A DNA stretch of 64,000 nucleotides from Purpureocillium takamizusanense (lineage: Eukaryota > Ascomycota > Sordariomycetes > Hypocreales > Ophiocordycipitaceae): positions 620,001 through 684,000 of the forward strand of contig NC_063075.1 of the NCBI RefSeq assembly GCF_022605165.1, given 5' to 3'. Of the stretch, positions 56,119-64,000 are shown in pieces. The notes under the pieces are model-generated. The model had not been told where the DNA came from, searched no databases, and saw only the letters and a list, made by a program, of their open reading frames with translations. Positions within the stretch are counted from its first letter, which is position 1, and every line of letters begins with the position of its first letter. The position numbers and the translations under genes are program-made.

Positions 56119-57075
56119 TTACGACCTGCGCCGAGGGGAATTTGGTGGTCGGTTAAGCGCGGGAATCCTGGTCGCCTGTTCGCTGCGAAGAGTAGCTATC
56201 AAGTCGCCCATACGTCGCAACAGGTCAAGGTGCTCCTCTACTTCTTCCGCCGTCTGAAGTCGTCGGGTACTCGCCGTGCGTCTGCCAATCGTGGTGATCA
56301 AGACCTCATCCAACCGCGTCGCCTCAGCACGTTCTCCTGGGGGAGTGGTCGCCATGTCCGTGTCCTCACGTGGAAGGGTACTGAATCGCAAGTGTGGCCG
56401 TCTAACAACGGCGCTGTCCATCCGGCCTTCTGTCCTAACTTCTGGGAAAAAGATATCGTCGAGTTGATTGCTCCGCTGCTGCCCCAGGCCCAGCCACGCT
56501 GGGTCCGGGCCGAGCGTGTCGTCCATGTTGTCTCCGCCGTGGGCGGTGGTGCGATCGCTTGGCTCGCCAATGTCCTAGTCTTCGACGTAGCGCACACGAA
56601 CTTCGAAGCCAACCTCAAAAGTCTCGAGGTAGTCGTGAATCTGGTCCGTCACATCGATCCACGCCGTCTCGGATAGCTCTTGCGTGATGTAAATGCAGAC
56701 GTCACGCTTCGAGCGCCGGTGGCGGTGGTCTGCACCCCGAGCGTCGAGTATCAGGTGTGACCAGTTGTTCCGGATGTCGGCCGTCTCGTTGAGTATGTCC
56801 TTGATGCCGGGTTTGGCGATGCGCCACGCGTCGCGCACCTCTTCTGGGACCGTGCTGGTGAACCGCGCCACTGCGCGGCGCGGCGGCACGTGCGATATGA
56901 AGGCCATGTCTCCAGGCGCCGTGCTGAAGCCGGCGGGCGTGTCTCGACCTGTTTTTGTTTTTCTCGACTGTAAGTGATATTCCGTGTTGCCTCGACACGC
57001 GAGACTCAAAAATTTTGCGTGGTGAATAGAATATTCCGGGCTCGTTGCTTCAGCATGCTGATATTTGTACACCAA
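56119..57075 (-). pseudogene. unrecognised protein split by an in-frame TAG; possible pseudogene
   Basis: The family is not recognised. A frame open from 57075 ends at a TAG (56575-56577) after EVRVRYVED. The very same frame reopens at once and runs 151 further codons to 56119, with an ATG at 56526. The first part has well-ordered composition (MAFISHVPPRRAVARFTSTV from 56907, WRIAKPGIKDILNETADIRN, VCIYITQELSETAWIDVTD, IHDYLETFEVGFEVRVRY). The second is acidic and Arg-rich (PAWLGLGQQRSNQLDD, ATRLDEVLITTIGRRT, TAEEVEEHLDLLRRM). A single C-to-T change of CAG would explain the stop. The likely start is 56907, but missing 5' exons are possible. No intron that removes the TAG was found. It could instead be two real reading frames or readthrough. 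Confidence 0.4.
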
Positions 57076-57285
57076 GCCGGGCCAGGTACTGAATATTGAC
57101 TTGCCTCCTCGACCAAACTCAAAAGAACGCGTAGCGGCGTTCTTGGCACTCTAGAGGCAAGTGGTTGCTCCTGCTAATAGTCGACCGGGAAACACAGACA
57201 ACCGCAAGGGCCGTCTCCTGCCAGTCTTGACATCAACGGCGGTCACATACGGCGACACGGCGCGCATCGCCCCAACTCTATCTTC

Positions 57286-58035
57286 TCACATGGTCCATGT
57301 ATCCACGACTTCGTTTGTATGCTCAAAAATGTCCACGGGCGTTAGATTACTCCACTTGTCGGGTCGCTGCTTGGCCTCGAGGAAGTGTTTCATGGCCAGG
57401 ACGCACTGGTGCGCCCACCGCTCTTCGCTCACTCTCCCGATGCCCGTCGCGAGCGGCGTCATCAACATGCTCTTGATCTTGACGTCGAGATTGCCGCCCG
57501 TGCCATCAGCTCGGATGGCCTCATTATGCCGGTCCACGGCGACGAGCAGGCTCCACACGCTCTCGTAGACGACCTCGCGGTCCCACGTCACCTCCTGCGG
57601 CGTGCGCATCGTCGGGCACAGCGCGACGTACCGCGCACCCCAGACGTTGCGCGACCGCGGCGGGCCGAATTCGTCTGGTATGCGCACGAGAGTACATGTT
57701 CCTGGGGGTGCGAACCCGCGCCACGCATCGTAGAGGGTGTGTTGGGCGACGCGCGTGAGCGCTAGATAGTCGTCGCGCGGAGAGAAGGCGCGCGAGATGG
57801 CGTCGTCGAAGCCGCCGTCGAGACGCCCGTATGAGTTGGCGGGCGAGACGACGAGGTCGAAGTGCGTCGACTCGGGGACGAACTGCAATGCGGCGTTGTG
57901 GACGTCAAAGGTGAGGGCGGTGGAGGACGCGAGGCCGTGGTGCGCAATCGCCGACGTGAAGGCACTGATGAAGCGCTTCTCCATGCAGAGGAGGTGGATA
58001 TGCGGTATCAGCCGGGATGCTGTCGTGTCGGCCAT
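57286..58035 (-). CDS. macro-domain-like protein
   Basis: A single exon of 249 residues, cytosolic, no signal peptide. It contains a macro-domain-like ADP-ribose-binding signature: FDLVVSPANSYGRLDGGFDD followed by AISRAF at about residues 58-85, corresponding to the VNAAN...GGGVD...I pattern of macro domains, and a later RNVWGARYVALCPTMRTPQ strand region. Macro domains bind or remove ADP-ribose from proteins or nucleic acids. Substitutions around the loop (SPANSYGRLDGG in place of the standard NAANxxLxGGGG) make catalysis uncertain, so binding only is possible. Many ascomycetes have such proteins of unknown role. The ATG at 58035 (ggccATGatg on the other strand) is the first in frame. The neighbours are accessory genes. 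Confidence 0.8.
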   Translation of the reverse strand: MADTTASRLIPHIHLLCMEKRFISAFTSAIAHHGLASSTALTFDVHNAALQFVPESTHFDLVVSPANSYGRLDGGFDDAISRAFSPRDDYLALTRVAQHTLYDAWRGFAPPGTCTLVRIPDEFGPPRSRNVWGARYVALCPTMRTPQEVTWDREVVYESVWSLLVAVDRHNEAIRADGTGGNLDVKIKSMLMTPLATGIGRVSEERWAHQCVLAMKHFLEAKQRPDKWSNLTPVDIFEHTNEVVDTWTM

Positions 58036-58558
58036 GATGAACAGCGCTCAGTGGATCGATAAATGGCCACCAGTTTGCGCAGCGCCCAAAACGTCGATCG
58101 AGTCAGGAAGCCTGTGAGGATGACGACGATGTGTTGCGGGGCAATGCCGCGAGGCCCGTATAAGTCGCGTGGTCAGCCAGCACCCTGTGGCCCCCCGGCG
58201 TCATGACCACCAAGTACGGCTGATGCCCCCCCCGAAAAAAAGGACCACACAGTCCAAAGTGAGCGCCGCTGCCGGGTCACTTCAAGCTCACTACTGCGGC
58301 ACAGCTGAATTTGTCGCTGTGGTAGCTACATGTCTCGTATAACTGACCATGCGGCACCAAGAAACCGGTAGCGTAGTATGAGAACATCTAAGTGGTATAT
58401 ACAACAAATGTTTCTTCCGACTATCCAAGTAGATTTCTAAACGATGGTTCTTGACCAATGGTTCCTGACCGATAGTTCTTGACCGATGATGATTTTAGAC
58501 TGAATTGGTCTCGACAGGCCATTTCTTGATCGACTGTTCCCGACAGACCGTCCTCCAC
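58036..58558. other. intergenic region
   Basis: Lies between the macro-domain gene start and the fungalysin stop. Holds a C run near 58226-58233, a 14-bp tandem repeat at 58442-58483, and no gene. Confidence 0.5.
58442..58483. repeat. 14-bp tandem repeat, three units
   Basis: Three units, CGATGGTTCTTGAC, CAATGGTTCCTGAC and CGATAGTTCTTGAC, just downstream of the fungalysin stop codon and so probably in its 3' untranslated region. Confidence 0.9.
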
Positions 58559-61390
58559 CTACACTTGCGCTGCCAACCTTCTCTTCCCCAGCCATCGTCG
58601 CCGACCAGGTGGACCAACGCCAGGGACGCTGCCAAGCCCATCTCGTGCTGCATCGACTGACTTTGGCGGGTTCGAGGACGGCAGTTCAGGCTGTTCGCGC
58701 TGATCAGGCGCAGGCTCTTGAGATTCCTGGACACCTTCGTGTGGGACATCCTCCGAAGAGAACTGTCCCGGTGGAAGTTTCCACCCCGAGGGGAGCGGGC
58801 CATGAGATGGCGCCGGCATCCCGTTCCCGGGCCTGGGTCGCTGGGCTGGCCGAGACGAGTTCGCATCCTCCGGAACAGGAATCGGATTTGGCTGACTAGG
58901 ATCCGGAGTTTGCGGCTCTGGAGTAGAACCTTGGGAATCAGGAACTGACTCAAGAATCGAACCTTGCGGATCGGGAATTGGTTGAAGAACCGGATCTGAT
59001 GGGCCAGGCTTCGACTCAGGAACAGATCCTTGGGTATCAGGAATCGACTCACGGACCGTACCTTGTTGATCGGGAATTGGAAGAAGAATAGGACCTGATG
59101 GATCAGGATACTGCTCAGGACGCGGACCTTGTCTCTGTGGTAGCCCCGGTTCCTGCGGCATACCAGGTCCTTGCGGCATCTCAGGTCCCTGCGGCATCTC
59201 AGGTCCCTGAGGCGTCCCTGGTCCCTGCGGTCCCTGTGGTCCCCGCGGGCCAGATGGCCCAGGCGACCTCGGCCTTTTAGGGCCCTCTGGTCCCCACGAG
59301 GGCTTGGGACAATCCCGGGGCACAGTAAAGTCGTTGACAAACTGCCCTCGCCGTGCCCCTGCGCCAAACCCCCGTTTTGCCCAGGCAGTCCAGGCAGCAC
59401 AGGATATATTCTTGCCACCCATAGATTCCAACGAGTCCATGATTGCGTTTCGGGCCTCATAGAACCCGGGGTTGCAAGGCTGCTTCTTCATGCCGTTCAT
59501 GACGGCCTGCACGGCAAAGTACCTCCCATCTGTCGCAATTTTATTCGAACCCAACCGTGGAACCGTGCTGTTTTCAACAGGCTTATGTTCAACAACCTTC
59601 CACATGAGCTCAAAGAGCATGGTGGCCCACACTTCACCCATGTCGTGCGGTTCCTGCCGAGCCGCCACGTCCTCAAGCGTTAATGGGTTGGTTTCGAAGT
59701 CGGTCGAGTATGGGTGCGAGCGCAGTCCCCTCGGGTTGCGAGTGAGCCAGGGTGAGAGGGGAATCGGAGTCTTGGCCGTGTCTGTGGGCTTGAGCAGCAT
59801 CGCCAGGGCGATAAAGTCCGACCAGCCCTCTCCCATGCCCGCACCTTCACCTCCCTGAAGGCAGCCTGCGTTGTCACGACTGCCCGTCAGACGAATCGAC
59901 ACTGCATGCTGGGTCAGTCCATGTAGACATGCTTCGAGCTTACATGTAGAGGCTTGGGGTCCATCCTCAACGGCCCACGGTGGTACTTGAGCAGCGATCA
60001 CTTACCGCCGTGTACAAATTCGTGGATGATAACAGCGTTGTCCATGCAGGGAAGGCGAGCCTTTTCGTTCCCGAGCAGAGAAAGAGTCATGCGTGGACTT
60101 TGGCCGTCTGGGTATGCCATAAAGTTGGGGCCTGTGCCCTGGCTGCTGGTATACACCACGTTGATGTCGACCGGATCGCCCCCGCCACCTCGGACCTTGT
60201 CATTGGAAGCCTGGAAGTTCCCTGCCTCTTCGGTGAAGCCCAGCTTGGCCGACGTGTCGTGCATGTCGTTGACGACGTAGAAGGCGTTCGTGGCGCAGGC
60301 CTGGACTGATTCCGGAGAAGTTGCATTTCGCTCATTGTAGCGGAAGTTGAAGGTCTCACCGTCCTTGCCCCGAGCTCTGATGGGGTAGCGTACGCCCTCG
60401 ATCAACATGCGCGCGTTGTTGCCTCCCAAGACCAACTTGCGACCCTTCATGTTTGTTTCAGTACTCCAGTCGCGTGCCTGTGCAATGGGTTCTTTGGCAA
60501 CGCGAGGTGGGGCCTCGGAAGGGTCCTTTGCTGGGCGTTTAATAACCTTGTACTTTGCGTCATCCGCGGGCTCGGCGTGCGGGTTCGGGTTCACGATGGA
60601 GATTATCTCTTGCGGATCGTTGGCGTCGACGCAAGTCTCCAGCCACCCACCCTCGGAGACGGCCTCTATGCACCAGGCGAGCTTCGGAGTGCCATCGACC
60701 GGGACATATCGCAAGCTTGCCTTCAAATGGCCGGTGTTGTCCGTCGCTTTCACGCGATAAGTCTCGGGGCCATCAAGGCGCTCAACGGCAGCGCCAGAAA
60801 CCCGAATCGGGAGTTGCAGCCTTTTCGTGACATGGTGTGCGGCTTCAATACCATCGGTGAATTCACGCTTCACGAGCGGATTGCGCTGCGGTGCTAGGTT
60901 TCGAACGAAGCTATCGCCGTATGAGATGATGGAGCCGTCGCGTCGCATCTGTGAGCAGAGATTTCCCTGTCAGTACACGTACCCTGCTAATAAGATAATG
61001 CAACGGTGCCAAACGTACATTGACATTGATGTGGGCCGTGTTAATGGGCATACCGTGCAGCGTTTGCGCCGCGTAAACGTACGCATGCCCCAGCTCGTCT
61101 ACGTAGGAGCAATCCTTGATGCGGAACTCAGCTCCAGGCGCGACTTTTTTGACAAGAGCGGCAGCGATGTCATTGTAGAAGTCAATTCCATGGCTTTCGG
61201 GGTTGAGACCATCCCTGGCCTTCAATCTATGTAGTTCGTTGTCGGGTCGGTGGTAAAAGGAATTTTCCTTGACACGATACTTTGCGAAATCGATACCGTG
61301 CGACGGTTGGTGTTGTTGGGGAGGTCTGGCGATGGCCTCGCTGCCCGTGACGATGCAGAGAAGAACAAAGGAAAATCGCTCATAAAGCAT
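58559..61390 (-). CDS. secreted fungalysin (M36) metalloprotease with a collagen-like C-terminal tail
   Basis: Exons 61019-61390, 60006-60948 and 58559-59901 give 885 residues. Fungalysins are secreted zinc proteases that degrade matrix proteins such as elastin, collagen and keratin. A signal peptide (MLYERFSFVLLCIVTGSEA) is followed by the FTP propeptide (DIAAALVKKVAPGAEFRIKD, GMPINTAHINVN) and the catalytic domain. The zinc motif is HEFVH at residues 433-437, with the catalytic Glu434 and third ligand Glu463 in GMGEGW. Canonical fungalysins have HEYTH, so two non-ligand residues differ. The normal domain ends near residue 635 (QFVNDFTVPRDC). It continues for about 245 residues: Gly-Pro-x triplets (residues 642-706, GPSGPRGPQGPQGP, then GPEMPQ repeats), a Pro/Asp/Gln repeat (PDxQGS), and a Pro/Arg-rich end. 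Zinc binding and propeptide look intact, so it is likely active. Confidence 0.9.
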
Positions 61391-62777
61391 TGTAGCAGTC
61401 AGAATATTTGCATGGAATTAATGAGTGAATACGAAAGTAAGCCGATGTTCGCGTAGGATCGCGGAGTTGATGCGGTTGAGGGGAACAACCCGGGGCTTAA
61501 GAAAGCCAGCCCTTTTGCCACATCGCATACGCATTGCGACCGCATGTGCACAATGAGATCACATTAATAGTTTCGTATTTATTCCAAAACATGAAGTAGA
61601 CGAATCCAAACAAGCAAGAAAAGTAGCCACCCAAGGTCGTACAGCACCCACTTCGTAATCTTGGTACGTGGCTCGATCGTGACGCAGGATTTAGATGAGT
61701 ACAAGTACCCTGGAAAGCTCGAGACTATAAGCTGGCCTATCTACAAGCTGTATGAATTTACACGTGATGCGTGCCGTGGGCATGTACACTTCCCCGAGCC
61801 TTTGAAAAGCCGATGGAGCTTGTCGCGCGTACATTTGAGATATGTTTCATCCTGGATCAATTGGAAACGCTGTTCAGCTGCACGGCGCGAGGGGCTCGCG
61901 GAGGCATAAATTATATGCTTACTGAAACAATCCAGGGCCAAAGTGCGTCGAAATTTGGCCTCAGTGTTCTGTTTATTCGATACCGTCTAATACGGGCTCG
62001 CATAACATAGGACTCCAAGCCTGGTTAGTGCGGCGTGATTCCAAGTACGCACTCTTGTTGTGTCCTGCGTGCGCTCAATCACGCACACCACTCATCTTGA
62101 TGACGACACGGAAGTTTCTTGAACTTTGGGCTTTCGGAATACGGCTTGGACGGATCCGAAGTGCAGTAGTTCGGGCATTTTCTGTCCCCGCAAAAGTCTT
62201 GTATCCGTGAATGTAGCGACACGGCAGACGACATAGACCTGTGCTGCCCACGGAAAATGCATGCGATTTGCTCGCCCATGAAAATGGATCCTGTAGTCCC
62301 GAAATGTCAATGTGCTTGCTTTGCAGCGCGGAAGGCTCTTTCACTGGAACTTCGACAGCATTACGTGGACAGAGTTGATTCCTTTGTGGCGCAGCGAACC
62401 TAAGAAACATTCACGTTGCTTATTAACCTACAACGACCGGAGTTCGGTTACGATCTGGGCGCTTTATGCGATCCGATATCCAGCTATATGCGCGACACGC
62501 CAAGTGTCTCAGGAAGAGGTAAAAGTCGTAAATAGACTGAGAAAAGAAGCCAAACCACCGAACATCGGAATTTAGAGCGATTCTCACAACATGAAATGGG
62601 CTTCAAGAAGGTATAAGTACGACGAACTGTCCGGCTGCTGAAGAAAGCCGAAGCAAGGAGATCTACACAAGTAAACTCTGCACACCAGCACGAGAAGTGA
62701 TCAACGAGATTACCTATCTCTCCAAAACTCAATATCGACATTCCAAGATAACTGCCACGCCGCATATATTCGCCACA
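61391..62777. other. intergenic region between the fungalysin and the collagen-like protein
   Basis: A 1.4-kb divergent spacer. It is more A/T-rich than the rest of the window. No gene is supported; the open frames near 62075-62410 show no motif. Both neighbouring secreted-protein genes start at its ends. Confidence 0.5.
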
Positions 62778-63545
62778 ATGAAGTACGCCGTCGCCACCGT
62801 TGCAATCCTTGCGACCCTTGGGCTGTCGTCTCCCCTCAAGTCGACAGGGCCAGCTGGAGCGGGCAACGCTCCCTCCTTGTCCCCAATCATAATGAAGAGA
62901 AAAAATGATGACATTGTCATTGACAAATTGACGCACGAACGACCAAAGGCAAAGCACGTCGCGCGCACATTTGGGGGCGATTCCTCCTCGCCATCATCTC
63001 AGGGGCCGACATCGACTGAAGGCGGGCCAACTGAAGGAGATTCATCGACTGGGGGGACATCGCCTACAGGAAACGACAAGAGCTGCCCGCCTTGTGGAAG
63101 CGGCCGTGGAAAATTCCCCGGCAGCGCTGACGGCGGGTTGCCATCTCGGCGCGCGAGGCGCAATGCTCGTGGTCAGGCTGGATCTAAGGGCTCTCCCACT
63201 GACACAGGCACAACCACCAGTACGGACGACCAGTCTACTGGTGATTCTGGTGATTCTTCGACAAACGACTGCCCCCCCTGCCCCGACAGCTGTCCAGGCG
63301 GGCCCAATGGCGGGCCCAATTCGCCCAATGGTTTGCCTGAGAAGTTCCCCGGTAATCCGTCCGATGATCCGTCCGGTGCTCCGGACAGTCCGTTCCCCGG
63401 TACTTCGTCCGAGGATCCGTCCGGTGCTCCGGGCAGTCCGTTCCCCGGCAGTAACCCCGGCACTCCGAGCAATGGGCTCCCCGGTGACACCGGTACTCAG
63501 GGTACCCGCGGCGGTCGATTCCCGGGTGCGTCCGGCTCTGCTTAG
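62778..63545 (+). CDS. secreted low-complexity collagen-like protein
   Basis: A single exon of 255 residues. ATG at 62778 (cacaATGaag) starts a signal peptide of MKYAVATVAILATLGLSS type; an in-frame ATG at 62697 is taken as leader. The mature part has a basic stretch (IIMKRKNDDIVIDKLTHERP), Ser/Thr/Gly-rich linkers, two CPPC motifs (SCPPCGSGRG and NDCPPCPDSCPGG) and a Gly/Pro-rich end. The end contains interrupted Gly-x-Pro triplets (GGPNGGPNSPNGLPEKFPG) and two copies of a DPSGAPxSPFPG unit, with a related third unit. A sixth of the residues are Gly and many others Pro or Ser, as in collagen-like or cell-wall proteins. No GPI signal is seen. It is not a recognised family. It faces the fungalysin with the collagen-like tail across 1.4 kb. 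Confidence 0.7.
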   Translation: MKYAVATVAILATLGLSSPLKSTGPAGAGNAPSLSPIIMKRKNDDIVIDKLTHERPKAKHVARTFGGDSSSPSSQGPTSTEGGPTEGDSSTGGTSPTGNDKSCPPCGSGRGKFPGSADGGLPSRRARRNARGQAGSKGSPTDTGTTTSTDDQSTGDSGDSSTNDCPPCPDSCPGGPNGGPNSPNGLPEKFPGNPSDDPSGAPDSPFPGTSSEDPSGAPGSPFPGSNPGTPSNGLPGDTGTQGTRGGRFPGASGSA

Positions 63546-64000
63546 GATGCTTCCCTGACCAAGTCAAGCCTGAAAGCAGCACGAGCCCTGTCTGGCGGCG
63601 ATCGGTGGAAACGAATCATGAAGAAAGTATTGGCGACTCGGGAGGCGCTGTTTAATCAAGGATTCTAGAACGGGGTGATCGACTTTGGCGACTGACTAGA
63701 CGCAAGGGAGAACGCTTTCCTTCTAGATAGACAACATGGTGCTGTCAAGTTCGTCTCATTTGTTGTGCTTAGTCTGCCTCAGCTGCACTGGGCTCTCTGG
63801 GTGCCGTCAGTGTGTGAATTTGTGCCCGCTTACTTCGAAGAGTCTAGACAATATTCGCACGAGATGCCTGTAGGTCTACATACCTTGTCGTGAGAACGCT
63901 GCCCATCATTACTCATCATGGTGAGAGTTTGAAGGCTCACGGCATACATTGTCTATGATTCCATTTCGCCTCTTGACAGAGAATCGATATGCAGTTCCAC
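63546..64000. other. 3' flank of the collagen-like gene
   Basis: No gene is seen up to the window end. It should hold the terminator of the collagen-like gene. Confidence 0.5.

Noticed and set aside
59150..59240. Short direct repeats that could suggest a CRISPR-like array
   Set aside because: They are the DNA of the collagen-like repeats in the fungalysin gene, without unique spacers.

Overview
This window is nuclear DNA of a filamentous ascomycete, most likely a sordariomycete and probably of the order Hypocreales. The grounds are short GT-AG introns with CTAAC-like branch sites in most genes, a GC-rich coding style, a class II hydrophobin, a HacA-type bZIP gene with an IRE1 intron, a LaeA-like methyltransferase, fungalysin and other families restricted to Pezizomycotina. 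The species cannot be named from the sequence. Exon coordinates below were read by eye from splice signals and checked for frame and total length.

Layout. 1-1.5 kb: 3' part of an intron-dense LaeA-like methyltransferase. 2.9-8.6 kb: divergent alpha-glucoside permease and GH13 alpha-glucosidase, which read as a maltose-use pair. 8.8-12.5 kb: two small secreted cysteine-rich proteins, one with a tandemly duplicated exon. 12.9-14.2 kb: an arginine-rich low-complexity protein. 14.2-19.2 kb: gene-poor. 19.2-24.8 kb: AzgA-type purine permease, a 2-oxoglutarate/Fe(II) dioxygenase and a class II hydrophobin. 25.9-29.8 kb: a housekeeping block with a complex I 21-kDa subunit, Csm3/Swi3 (fork protection) and HacA (unfolded protein response). 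32.7-37.5 kb: GMC oxidoreductase and an NCS1 cytosine/purine permease. 37.5-43 kb: gene-poor. 43-47 kb: a rhodopsin/Pth11-like membrane protein and a DUF427 protein. 48.2-55 kb: core genes Did2 (ESCRT-III), Ski2 helicase and pyruvate dehydrogenase E1 beta. 56-63.5 kb: accessory, with a gene interrupted by an in-frame stop, a macro-domain-like protein, a fungalysin metalloprotease carrying a collagen-like C-terminal tail, and a secreted collagen-like protein.

How the genes relate. Most are independent transcription units. Plausible functional links are the transporter plus alpha-glucosidase (uptake and hydrolysis of maltose-like sugars), two unrelated purine permeases in one window, and the two collagen-like secreted products that lie head to head at the right end. 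No transposon, CRISPR array, tRNA or rRNA gene was seen. The most unusual items are the fungalysin-collagen fusion with its collagen-like neighbour, the duplicated cysteine-rich exon, and a palindromic 9-mer (TACGAAGTA) that recurs in intergenic DNA far more often than chance.
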